Source: Rhizocola hellebori (GTDB lineage: Bacteria > Actinomycetota > Actinomycetes > Mycobacteriales > Micromonosporaceae). Taken from it: a DNA stretch of 55,823 nt. The translations under genes were made by a program, and so were the position numbers. This document shows, piece by piece, positions 35,330-42,947 of the stretch. Location of the stretch: assembly GCF_016862955.1 (NCBI RefSeq), contig NZ_BONY01000060.1, positions 1-55,823 on the forward strand, given 5' to 3'. The notes beneath the pieces were generated by a model, which made no database searches, was not told where the DNA came from, and saw only the letters and a program-made list of their open reading frames with translations. The stretch's first letter is position 1. Each line of letters starts with the position of its first letter.

Positions 35330-36639
35330 CGCCACTCCTCGATCCAGCAGCGGGTGCGACGCCACGCGGTGCGGGCCGGGATCTCCCGCCGGATGCAGCT
35401 GCGCCCCGGCGCCTGTTCCACCAGCACGTGGGCGTTGGTGCCGCCGAGCCCGAACGAGCTGACACCGGCCCGCCGCGGCGCGGGCCACGGGGCCGGCTCG
35501 GTGGTCACGGTGAACTTGGCCCCGCTGCATTCGACATCGGGATGCAAGCCGGTGAAGTGCAGGGTCGGCGGGATGACCCCCTCCCGCACGGCGAGCACGG
35601 TCTTGACCAGACCGACCACGCCGGCGGCCGCGTCGAGATTGCCGAGATTGCCCTTGACCGAGCCGAGAACGGCCCCGGTCACGCCCTGGCCGGATACCGA
35701 GCCGAAAGCACGGCTCAGCGCCTCGATCTCGATGGCGTCGCCGATCGGGGTCCCGCTGCCATGGCCTTCCACATAGCCGATGTCGGCCGGGTCCCAGTCG
35801 GCGCACGCCAGCGCCTCCGCGACCACGGCCGCCTGGCCGCTGACCGCCGGAGTGGTGAAGCCGGCCCGGGCCGGGCCATCGTTGTTGACCGCCCATCCGG
35901 CAAGCACGGCATAGATGTGGTCGCCGTCCTCGATCGCGTCGGCGAGCCGCTTGAGCACCACCGCGGCGCCACCGTTGCCGAACACCTGGCCGCTGGCCGC
36001 GGCGTCGAACGGCCGGCAAACCCCGTCAGCGGCAAGGGTTCCGCCCGTCCAGCCGGTCTGCCGGGTGGACGCCACGGCCGCGCCGCCCGCCAGCGCCAGA
36101 TCGCAGCGATAGTCCAGCAGGCTCTGCGCCGCCTGGCAGACCGCCACCAGCGAAGAGGAGCAAGCGGTCTGCACCGCGACCGCGGGCCCGGTCAGCCCCA
36201 GCGTGTAGGCGACCCTGGCCGGCAGATAGTCGGCCGATCCGGTCGCCAGCAGCTCGTCCCAGGCGCTGGGCGGGGCATCCGCCGCCAGCACAGCCGGATT
36301 TCCCAGCAGATGATGTCGCTGGTACCGGTTAGCGCCGCACCCCGCGAACACCCCGATCTGGGCATCGGTCCCGGCCGGGTCGCAGCTCGCGTCCTCAAGG
36401 GCCCACCGGGCGACCTCCAGGAAGATGCGGTGCTGCGGATCCAGCAGCTCGGCCTCGTCCTGCGCCATCCCGAAAGCGGCCGCGTCGAAGTCCTCCAGCC
36501 CATCCAGCCGGCCGAACCCGTGCTCCCCCACCGCGTCGGCTCCATTGCACAGGTTGCGCCACAACGCTTCCGGATCCTCGGCCCCCGGCACCCGGCAGGC
36601 TATCCCGACCACCGCGATCCGTTCCTCAAGCGAGCTCAT
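35326..36639 (-). CDS. Stand-alone ketosynthase with His-to-Asn change
   Basis: The 437-aa protein is a type I KS domain alone. Cys160 (QTACSSS) and His293 (EGHGSGTP) are kept, but the second catalytic His is Asn334 (KGNLGNLDAAAG in place of KxNIGH). The triad is thus C-H-N, as in FabH- or chalcone-synthase-type condensing enzymes rather than type I KS. After GTNAHVLVEQAP the protein ends with TAWRRTRCWIEEW, which resembles the post-AT linker of a KS-AT module; this suggests the AT was deleted. GGGAGG lies 7 nt before the ATG, inside the 36-codon ORF whose stop it overlaps. It may transfer rather than extend an acyl group. Confidence 0.87.
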   Translation of the reverse strand: MSSLEERIAVVGIACRVPGAEDPEALWRNLCNGADAVGEHGFGRLDGLEDFDAAAFGMAQDEAELLDPQHRIFLEVARWALEDASCDPAGTDAQIGVFAGCGANRYQRHHLLGNPAVLAADAPPSAWDELLATGSADYLPARVAYTLGLTGPAVAVQTACSSSLVAVCQAAQSLLDYRCDLALAGGAAVASTRQTGWTGGTLAADGVCRPFDAAASGQVFGNGGAAVVLKRLADAIEDGDHIYAVLAGWAVNNDGPARAGFTTPAVSGQAAVVAEALACADWDPADIGYVEGHGSGTPIGDAIEIEALSRAFGSVSGQGVTGAVLGSVKGNLGNLDAAAGVVGLVKTVLAVREGVIPPTLHFTGLHPDVECSGAKFTVTTEPAPWPAPRRAGVSSFGLGGTNAHVLVEQAPGRSCIRREIPARTAWRRTRCWIEEWR

Positions 36640-36746
36640 GCCATCGCCTCCCGCTCTCGGCGATCAGTTGCGGTGAAGGCAGGCTGCGCAGGCGCATGCG
36701 CTCGGCCGCGCTGGCGCATCCGCTCGGTGAAGGCGAGCCGGGTCAT
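36636..36746 (-). CDS. 36-aa basic peptide, coupled at both ends (possible scaffold or docking peptide)
   Basis: A 36-codon ORF exactly fills the gap between the C*-A-T gene and the KS gene. Its ATG overlaps the upstream TGA (ATGA), its own TGA overlaps the KS ATG (ATGA), and AAGG lies 7 nt before its start. The peptide starts MTRLAFTERMRQRGRAHAPA and ends with REAMA. Its segment ERMRQR repeats the tail of the preceding protein (AAERMRQRRKARS), so it may derive from duplication of that carrier-domain tail. It could be a free docking helix or, given the PEARL-like gene two positions downstream, an acceptor peptide. It could also be translated only to couple the neighbours. Confidence 0.5.
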   Translation of the reverse strand: MTRLAFTERMRQRGRAHAPAQPAFTATDRREREAMA

Positions 36747-38920
36747 GACCGGGCCTTGCGGCGCTGGCGCATACGCTCGGCGGCGCGCCGGGCGGCCTCG
36801 TCGGCGCTGGAGGTGTCGCTGGTGAGGTGATCGGCGAGCGCGGCGACGGTCGGGAACTCGAACAGGCGCGCCAGCGGCAGCCGTCGGCCCAGCGTCTCTT
36901 CGAGCCGCTTCTGCACCAGGGCCATCTGCAGCGAATGCGCCCCCAGCTGGACCACGCTGGCCTGCCGGTCGATGGCGCTCAGGCCGAGCACGTCGCACCA
37001 CAGATCCCCGATCACCCGCTCCAGGCCGGTTCCCGGCGCGGCCGTGATCTGCGCCGCCGGCGGGGCTGGAAGCGCTGCCACGTCAAGCTTTCCGGTCGGG
37101 CCCATGGGCAGCGCCGGCACCGTGACGATGACGCGCGGCAGCATGAAGTCGGGCAGGCTCGCCGCGAGTTCGCCGCGGATCGCGGCGGGGTCGAGCGCCG
37201 AATCCGGCGCGGGCACGGCATAGCCGATGATCTCGGTCTCGCCGGTCGCGCTCGGGTGCGCCACCACCGCGGCGTGGGCGACCCCTTGCGCCGCAGCCAG
37301 GTGCGCTTCGACCTCGCCCAGCTCCACCCGGTGGCCGCGGATTTTCACCATCCGGTCGGCGCGGGCCAGGAACACCAGCCGGCCGTCGGGCAGACGGCGG
37401 GCCAGGTCTCCGGTCAGATAGGCGCGCCTTTCCTGGTACCCGACAAAACGTTGCGATGTCAGGTCTGGCTGCTCCCAATAGCCCAAGGCCACATGCTCGC
37501 TTCGCACGAGCACCTCACCGGTCAGGCAGACCGGCCGCCGGGCCGCATCCACGAGCACCACGTCGACGCCATCGAGGGGATGCCCGACCGGCATCACCGC
37601 ACGGTCGAGCGCCACGTCACGCGGCACGTGGTACTGCGTGATGAAGCTGATTTCCGTTGCGCCGTAACCGTTGACAAAGAGCACGTCCGCCGCGCACCAG
37701 GCGCGGGCGAGCTCCGCGTCGTGCCGGGTCACCTCTTCGCCGCCCAGCAGCACCACCCGCATGTCGGGCAGCGCCTGCTGGATCGCCATCAGGTACCTGA
37801 ACACGGTCGGCGTCGAGTGGTAGATGCTCACCCGATGCCGGGTCAGCCGCTGGGCGAGCTGCCCCAGCCCCTCGGATCGGATGTCGACCGGCACCGCCGC
37901 CGCGCCGGAAAGCAGCGCCCCGAACGTGTCGGTCACCGCCATGTCGTAGCCGAAGGAGGTGAGCACGCTGGTGCGGTCCTCGGGCGTGATCCGGAAGCTG
38001 CGCACATGATTGGCGATGCTGAAAAGCACATTGCGATGGCTCTGCACCACGCCCTTGGGCTTGCCGGTCGAGCCCGACGTGTAGAGCAGATAGGCCGGAT
38101 CGTCCAGCTGCGCCGGGCCACACAGTTCTTCGCACTCGAACGGCTCGCCAGCGTGTCCAATGTGGACTATCCGGGCTTGCGGTGCCAGCTCCCGCGCCAG
38201 GTCCTCGTGAGCGGCGTCGACCAGCACGGCGTCGGCGCCGCTGTCGGCCAGGATCGCGGCCAGGCGCTGCCGCGGGAAGGCCGGATCGAGCGGCACATAG
38301 GCACGCCCGGCCGCGAGCGCGGCCAGGAGCCCGACAATCGCGTGCGGCCCATGCTGGCACAGCAACGCGACCGGCCCTGCCCCGCCAAGGTCGCGGGCGG
38401 TGCCGGCCACCGCCGAGCCGAGCTCGCGATAGGTCAGCGCCACTTCGTCGGTCAGCACGGCCACCCGGTCGGGGTGACGCGCCACGGTCGCCGCGAAAGC
38501 GCTAGCCACGTTCGGATGGGCAGGCTCGAAGGCCGGCAGCTCGCGCCGCCGCTCGTAGTGGGCCACCGGCAACAGGTCCACAGTGGACTGTTGGGGGCCG
38601 TCCGCCATCGCGGTCAGCATGCTCACCAGGTCGAGCGCCATCGGCTCGGCCAGTTCCGCATCGCAGTCCAGCCGCACCTGCCAGCATTCGCCCTCCTCGG
38701 TGAGCAGATGGGCGGCGGGCAGGGCGCAGGCGCGGGCCAGCGTGTCGGCGATGCTGGCGTCGGAGCTCAGACCCAGCCCGAAAGCGTGGGTGTCGCCGGT
38801 GTAACGCCGGCGCAACAGGGCCAGACCGGTCAGCGCCACCGTCTCGGCCGGCACAGCGCAGGCGCGCGCCAGCTCGGCGAGGCGGGCGGACAGGCCCGCA
38901 TCGAGAGTCACCGCAACCAT
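36743..38920 (-). CDS. NRPS with vestigial condensation domain: C*-A-T
   Basis: The 725-aa protein starts at an ATG sharing a base with the upstream stop (TGATG); the open frame further upstream is antisense noise. Residues 1-130 look like the shrunken end of a C domain (ALTGLALLRRRYTGDTHAFG and DLLPVAHYERRREL match its late motifs), but no HHxxxDG is present. An adenylation domain follows (135-615; YTSGSTGKPKG at 280-290, NGYGATE, YLTGDLA, Lys in MGPTGKLDV), then a carrier domain with Ser663 (LGAHSL). The manual pocket code is about D-M-T-H-L-G-G-F-I-K, unknown to me. The basic tail AAERMRQRRKARS may be a docking element. The product is a carrier-bound aminoacyl unit. Confidence 0.9.
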   Translation of the reverse strand: MVAVTLDAGLSARLAELARACAVPAETVALTGLALLRRRYTGDTHAFGLGLSSDASIADTLARACALPAAHLLTEEGECWQVRLDCDAELAEPMALDLVSMLTAMADGPQQSTVDLLPVAHYERRRELPAFEPAHPNVASAFAATVARHPDRVAVLTDEVALTYRELGSAVAGTARDLGGAGPVALLCQHGPHAIVGLLAALAAGRAYVPLDPAFPRQRLAAILADSGADAVLVDAAHEDLARELAPQARIVHIGHAGEPFECEELCGPAQLDDPAYLLYTSGSTGKPKGVVQSHRNVLFSIANHVRSFRITPEDRTSVLTSFGYDMAVTDTFGALLSGAAAVPVDIRSEGLGQLAQRLTRHRVSIYHSTPTVFRYLMAIQQALPDMRVVLLGGEEVTRHDAELARAWCAADVLFVNGYGATEISFITQYHVPRDVALDRAVMPVGHPLDGVDVVLVDAARRPVCLTGEVLVRSEHVALGYWEQPDLTSQRFVGYQERRAYLTGDLARRLPDGRLVFLARADRMVKIRGHRVELGEVEAHLAAAQGVAHAAVVAHPSATGETEIIGYAVPAPDSALDPAAIRGELAASLPDFMLPRVIVTVPALPMGPTGKLDVAALPAPPAAQITAAPGTGLERVIGDLWCDVLGLSAIDRQASVVQLGAHSLQMALVQKRLEETLGRRLPLARLFEFPTVAALADHLTSDTSSADEAARRAAERMRQRRKARS

Positions 38921-40290
38921 CAACGGCCACCAAAGATGGCCGAGGCGATGTCTCGGGTGCTGATGACTTCGGCATCGGGCGCCAACGGCGCATAGTCCTG
39001 TGCCGTATAGCTTCCTGAGCCGTGGATCACGATCTCCACCCCGGCCGGGACGAGCCCGCGATCGATCGCGTTGAACACCCCGGTCAGCGCCATCACCAGT
39101 GACCACTCCCGAAGCTGGGCCGGGTCCTGCGGCAGCGCGACCGAGGTGGCCGCGAACCACTCCCGCAGCAACGGATAGCGTTGCAGGCACTCGCGGCGCG
39201 ACACCACAATGCCGTCCCCGCCGAAGCGGCCGATCAGATTGTTCATCGCCGGCGAGGTCACCGGGGCGTGCGTGTAGAAGGTGGGGTCGAGCACCTCGGC
39301 CGGATCGTCGGTGACCGCCGGGAAATGCGCATCGACGTCCTGCTCCCACCCCCCGGTCACCTCGTTGGCCCGATAGGTGGGCAGGTAGTCACGCGAGAAG
39401 CTGCCGTGGCGAAGGTTGAGGACCATGTCCGGCGTGCCCAGGTGTTGCACCAGAAGGAAACCCGGCCTGGTCGACACGTCCGCCGCGCCGGAACCCTCCA
39501 GCACCTCACGGCCGAGGTTGTAGCCCAGCAGACCGAAGGCGCTGGACACCGAATGGGCGTGCCAGCGCGGCCCGGCGGCCGGGCTGACGTCGGCCTCGAA
39601 CGCGGCCCGCGCCGCATCCGCGACGAGATAGTTGTTCAGCGCCAGCGAGAACCACAGGTTCACCCCGTGCCGGTCGCGGGCCTGCTTGGCATATTCGTCG
39701 ACGAAGGCGCGCCCCAGCGCCTTGACCGCCTCCGGCTGGGCGCTGTCCAGGGACAGCAGCGGATTCAGCTTGCGCAGCACCGGATCCGCGGCCAGGGCGT
39801 CGTGGCGGAACTTGGCCCGGGTGGACGAGGGGGCAAGCACCACAATGGACAGTTGCTCCGGCGTCACCAGGCCGGCCGCGATGGCGCGGGCGACCGCGTC
39901 GCGCAGGGCGATGCCCTTGTTCGCCGACGTGGGCGTGAACAGGCAGACCGGCTCGCCGGTGGCGCGGATGAACTCGACCGCGCGCGCCACGATGAGCATC
40001 GAGGCGAAGGTCTTGGTGGTCCGGGTGCCCGGGTTCTGGGTCAGGTCCAGCATCTGCAGCCGATGTCCGCCATGCTCGCCCAGCTCCCGCCAGACCGCGG
40101 TGGCGGCCTCGAAGAACCGCAGCACCTCCTCGTCCAGGCTCGGCAGCGCGAAACCCGGGGCGAATTGGGCAGTTCCCGGCTCGCCCCCCGCGGAGGCGCC
40201 GCACAGCTGAGCCGCCGCGGCGATCACGTCGTAGTAGTCGACGATGAGGTTACGCGTGGGCGGGGCAATCGTGGTTGGTGTGGCGAGCAT
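38920..40290 (-). CDS. DUF6002-like, fold-type-II PLP-dependent enzyme candidate
   Basis: The 456-aa protein contains NPGTRTTKTFASM (81-98 region, candidate PLP lysine K93) and TPTSANKGIALRDAV, which correspond in order and spacing to the lysine and substrate/phosphate loops of fold-type-II PLP enzymes such as threonine synthase and cysteate synthase. IHGSGSYTAQDY near the end could form the PLP-nitrogen/phosphate site. I believe this matches the actinobacterial DUF6002 family, but cannot search. AAGGAG lies 5 nt before the ATG. The gene precedes the C*-A-T gene, whose ATG shares a base with its stop, so it may make the unusual amino acid that A domain loads. Reaction and substrate are unknown. 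Confidence 0.6.
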   Translation of the reverse strand: MLATPTTIAPPTRNLIVDYYDVIAAAAQLCGASAGGEPGTAQFAPGFALPSLDEEVLRFFEAATAVWRELGEHGGHRLQMLDLTQNPGTRTTKTFASMLIVARAVEFIRATGEPVCLFTPTSANKGIALRDAVARAIAAGLVTPEQLSIVVLAPSSTRAKFRHDALAADPVLRKLNPLLSLDSAQPEAVKALGRAFVDEYAKQARDRHGVNLWFSLALNNYLVADAARAAFEADVSPAAGPRWHAHSVSSAFGLLGYNLGREVLEGSGAADVSTRPGFLLVQHLGTPDMVLNLRHGSFSRDYLPTYRANEVTGGWEQDVDAHFPAVTDDPAEVLDPTFYTHAPVTSPAMNNLIGRFGGDGIVVSRRECLQRYPLLREWFAATSVALPQDPAQLREWSLVMALTGVFNAIDRGLVPAGVEIVIHGSGSYTAQDYAPLAPDAEVISTRDIASAIFGGR

Positions 40291-40326
40291 CGCCGCTCCT
40301 TCTTGGGGGGTGTGAGCAAGGGCGGA

Positions 40327-41418
40327 TCAAGCGGCGGCGGGTTGCGCCAGCCGCAATTGGTGGCGCAGCGAGAGGAGCTGGTCGCCCACCTCGTCGAGCG
40401 CCTCAGCGGGCCAGCCCGCCGCGATGTCAGGCAAGTACCGGGCCAGTTCCTCAGCGGCCCCTGGGGTGTAGCCGACGTGGCCGTCGCGAACCGATATCCC
40501 GTCCCGTTCCCCGGCCCGGGTGTTCCATTCGACGGCCTGTGCCTGGCTCACCCCGGCGGGAAGGTTGAGCCGGATTTGCCCGTCCTGCACCAGGACCGGG
40601 TACCCGCCGGGCAGCCCCAGCGGCCCCGGCACGCTGGTGTGGGCCGCCTCGCCGCGCAGGAGATCGGCGAGCAGGCGGGCGGCAGCGTGACCGGCGAGGT
40701 CGTTGAGCTCTTGGCGCGGCAACGCCCGGTAACCGGCCAGCAGCCCGGTCACCGTCGGCATCGGGCTGCCCGCCAGCCAGGCGCGCGCCTCCTGGTCCGG
40801 CTCCCGCGGGCCGTCGAGGTGGGCGTGGTGCGCCAGCACGGCCAGCTCCCGCTGCCCCGGCAGGTTGAGCGCCGCCTGCAGACAGGCCGCGAGGGTGGCC
40901 ACATTCCCGATGCCGCAAAGCACCCGCAGCCCCAGCGCGTGCAGCAGCGGGTTCACCGCGTCGGGGAAACATCCGTTCACCAGCAACGTTTCCGGACTGA
41001 CCCGGCTCAGCACGCGGGCCAGCCGGGCGGCTATCCGCGCCTGCAGCGGAAGGGTGAGCCCGAAGCCACAGCGCCCGATCAGCTCGGTCCACCTCGTCGG
41101 CTGGGTGCGCTTCTCGTACGGGGACTGCTCGGAAGCACAGCACACCACCACCTCCGGCCGGACGCGGACGAGCACCTCCTCCGCGTCGTCGAGGGCGAAC
41201 CCGTCGAAAACGGTGGAAGTTCCGCTCACCCGGGCCACCACCGCGCTGGCTCGGGCCAGCTGCGCCGCAGCAGCGCCGTCGCGCGCGAGCACGCTGACGC
41301 TGGCCGAGCCGAGCTGGCTTGCCAGTGAGCGGCACAGCGAGCGGGCCAGCCGCCCGCTACCCACCACCACAATGGAATGACCGGATCTCTGAAACGTGGA
41401 CAGCACTATGGACCACAT
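40327..41418 (-). CDS. NAD(P)-binding Rossmann-fold dehydrogenase-like protein
   Basis: The 363-aa protein opens with a Rossmann nucleotide-binding loop (SIVVVGSGRLARSL), followed by VVCCASEQSPYEK and LLVNGCFPDAVNPLLHALG, resembling the dinucleotide-binding half of saccharopine/opine- or malate-type dehydrogenases. The C-terminal half is not recognisable. It is the first gene of the biosynthetic operon and lies 36 bp before the PLP-like enzyme. The pair could make a non-proteinogenic amino acid, in the way that PLP-enzyme plus dehydrogenase pairs make diaminopropionate, but the protein is not obviously of the SbnB (ornithine cyclodeaminase) family. The ATG has GGGAG only a base or two upstream, so a GTG four codons later is also possible. 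Confidence 0.65.
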   Translation of the reverse strand: MWSIVLSTFQRSGHSIVVVGSGRLARSLCRSLASQLGSASVSVLARDGAAAAQLARASAVVARVSGTSTVFDGFALDDAEEVLVRVRPEVVVCCASEQSPYEKRTQPTRWTELIGRCGFGLTLPLQARIAARLARVLSRVSPETLLVNGCFPDAVNPLLHALGLRVLCGIGNVATLAACLQAALNLPGQRELAVLAHHAHLDGPREPDQEARAWLAGSPMPTVTGLLAGYRALPRQELNDLAGHAAARLLADLLRGEAAHTSVPGPLGLPGGYPVLVQDGQIRLNLPAGVSQAQAVEWNTRAGERDGISVRDGHVGYTPGAAEELARYLPDIAAGWPAEALDEVGDQLLSLRHQLRLAQPAAA

Positions 41419-41484
41419 GCTCCCGCCGCATGCTTATGGAATACCGCCTTTTTCCAGGCCCCCGAGGCGGCTTCGGAGATTGTG

Positions 41485-41518
41485 CCACTCAAATTCATCG
41501 AGTGGTAGGTGCTGTCAA
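41485..41518 (-). promoter_or_regulatory. Promoter/operator of the NRPS-PKS operon
   Basis: On the minus strand TTGACA (complement of 41513-41518) is a perfect -35 element about 95 bp before the first start codon of the operon. Eight bases further lies a 6-bp perfect inverted repeat, CCACTC (41485-41490) with GAGTGG (41500-41505), covering the -10 area. No good -10 hexamer is seen at the standard spacing (AATTTG), which suits an activator- or repressor-controlled promoter. Confidence 0.45.
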
Positions 41519-41553
41519 AGCCCCGACTCGTCAGCGAGCTTCCAGCTGGACGT

Positions 41554-41579
41554 GTTTACGTAATGATCGAATGGGTTAC
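41554..41579 (+). promoter_or_regulatory. Sigma-B/F-type promoter of the STAS gene
   Basis: GTTT (41554-41557), a 15-bp spacer, then GGGTTAC (41573-41579) fits the GTTT-N15-17-GGGTA pattern of stress sigma factors of the sigma-B/F class. It is 28 bp before the start of a gene for an anti-sigma antagonist, as expected for autoregulated partner-switching modules. Confidence 0.55.
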
Positions 41580-41606
41580 AACGTCGAGACGGGAAAGGAG
41601 GCGGCG

Positions 41607-41918
41607 ATGGTTTCAAAATACGGAATTTCAATCACTAACGGTGTTTGTGGTATCAAGCTTGCCGGCGAGCTTGATTTCGCCAACTCTGAACAGGTCTCGG
41701 ACTGGCTGTTCAACGTGATCGAAAAGAACTCATGTCCGGTCTTCGAGCTCGACCTCGCTGAGCTGGGGTTTCTCGACTCGTCCGGCATCAGCGTGCTCGT
41801 GATCGCCGCCCGGCTCATCAACCGCCGCGGCGCGAAACTGCAATCCGTCAATCCCCAGCCCGCGGTGCGGCGTGTCATCGACACCACCGGCGTGAACACC
41901 GTCCTGGGGCTGCGCTGA
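41607..41918 (+). CDS. STAS-domain anti-sigma factor antagonist
   Basis: The 103-aa protein is a single STAS domain. The phosphorylation site region reads LDLAELGFLDSSGISVLV, with the paired serines of SpoIIAA/RsbV proteins. In its unphosphorylated form such a protein binds an anti-sigma kinase and frees a sigma factor; a SpoIIE-type phosphatase (one is encoded at 21025-22644) would activate it. The ATG at 41607 has AAAGGAGG 5 nt upstream, so the long open frame upstream is not used. No RsbW-like kinase gene is adjacent. A sigma-B/F-like promoter precedes it. Confidence 0.9.
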   Translation: MVSKYGISITNGVCGIKLAGELDFANSEQVSDWLFNVIEKNSCPVFELDLAELGFLDSSGISVLVIAARLINRRGAKLQSVNPQPAVRRVIDTTGVNTVLGLR

Positions 41919-41925
41919 CCGCTGG

Positions 41926-41942
41926 TAACCTGCCCCACCATG
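41926..41942 (+). promoter_or_regulatory. Leaderless -10 element of galE
   Basis: TAACCT (41926-41931) ends 8 nt before the ATG of galE, and no ribosome-binding site is present. This indicates a leaderless transcript starting just after the STAS stop codon. Confidence 0.5.
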
Positions 41943-42935
41943 AAGGTTTTGGTCACCGGCGGCGCCGGGTTCATCGGCAGCACGGTCTGCTCTGCCATGA
42001 TCGACAACGGGCACACCCCAGTCATCGTGGACAGCCTGGTGACCGGTCGGCGGGACTTCACCGCGGGCCGGCACTTCTACGAGGGTGACATCGCCGACGG
42101 CACCCTCATCGACCAGATCTTCGCCGAGCACAGCGACATCGCCGCCGTAGTCCACTGCGCCGCGCTCATCGTCGTTCCCGAGTCGGTCAAGCAGCCGCTG
42201 CGCTACTACCGGGAGAACGTCTCCAAGACGGTCAGCCTGCTGGAACACATGATCCGCAACGACTGCCGGCAGCTGCTGTTCAGCTCGTCGGCCTCCATCT
42301 ACCGGCCCGGCGCCGACTTCTCCGTCGACGAGCACTCCCCGATCGAGCCGACCAGCCCCTACGCGCACAGCAAAGCCATGATCGACGGGATCATCGCCGC
42401 CTGTGCCGCGGCCGGCGAGCTGGAAGCGGTGTCGCTGCGCTATTTCAACCCGATCGGCGCGGACCCGCAGCTGCGCACCGGGCTGCAGACGCTCAACCCC
42501 ACCCACGCCCTCGGCAAGATGATCGAAGCGTGGGAGAACGGGACGGTCTTCCCCGTCACCGGCGCTGACTGGCCCACCCGCGACGGCACCGGCATCCGCG
42601 ACTACATCCACGTGTGGGACCTGGCCCGTGCTCATGTGCACGCGATCACCCGTCTGCCGGCCGTGCTGTCGGCCAGCCAGACCTCCGGTTACCAGGTCAT
42701 CAATCTGGGTACGGGGACCGGCACCACCGTTCGCGAGCTGCTGGACGCCTTCTCCGCGGTGATCGGCGAGCCGCTCGCGAGCCAGGAGGTCGGCCGCAGG
42801 CCGGGCGACGCGGTAGGCGCCTTCGCGCGCAGCGAGCGCTCGGCCCAGCTGCTCGGCTGGCGGCCCGAACGCAGTCTCGCCGACGGCATCCGCGACGCGC
42901 TCACCTGGCGAGCCCGCTTGAAGGCCATGCTGTGA
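41940..42935 (+). CDS. galE: UDP-glucose 4-epimerase (extended SDR)
   Basis: The 331-aa protein has the N-terminal NAD loop TGGAGFIGS, the central LFSSSASIY (catalytic Ser) and YAHSK (Tyr-xxx-Lys) motifs and LRYFNPIGA, all typical of GalE. GalE interconverts UDP-glucose and UDP-galactose through a UDP-4-keto intermediate in the cytosol. The gene stands 21 bp after the STAS gene but appears to have its own leaderless start. Other UDP-sugar 4-epimerases of the same family are an alternative. Confidence 0.9.
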   Translation: MKVLVTGGAGFIGSTVCSAMIDNGHTPVIVDSLVTGRRDFTAGRHFYEGDIADGTLIDQIFAEHSDIAAVVHCAALIVVPESVKQPLRYYRENVSKTVSLLEHMIRNDCRQLLFSSSASIYRPGADFSVDEHSPIEPTSPYAHSKAMIDGIIAACAAAGELEAVSLRYFNPIGADPQLRTGLQTLNPTHALGKMIEAWENGTVFPVTGADWPTRDGTGIRDYIHVWDLARAHVHAITRLPAVLSASQTSGYQVINLGTGTGTTVRELLDAFSAVIGEPLASQEVGRRPGDAVGAFARSERSAQLLGWRPERSLADGIRDALTWRARLKAML

Positions 42936-42947
42936 TGAGATAACAGG

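Noticed and set aside
33044-36746. Classical lanthipeptide cluster
   Set aside because: No cyclase, no elimination domain, no Ser/Thr/Cys-rich core in the small ORF, and the context is NRPS/PKS.
38921-39349. N-terminal extension of the C*-A-T frame
   Set aside because: Overlaps the PLP-like gene in another frame and is Arg/Gly-rich noise; the ATG in the TGATG overlap is the start.
39181-41328. 715-codon plus-strand open frame over the PLP-like and Rossmann genes
   Set aside because: No motifs; the minus-strand frames have proper ribosome sites and coupling.
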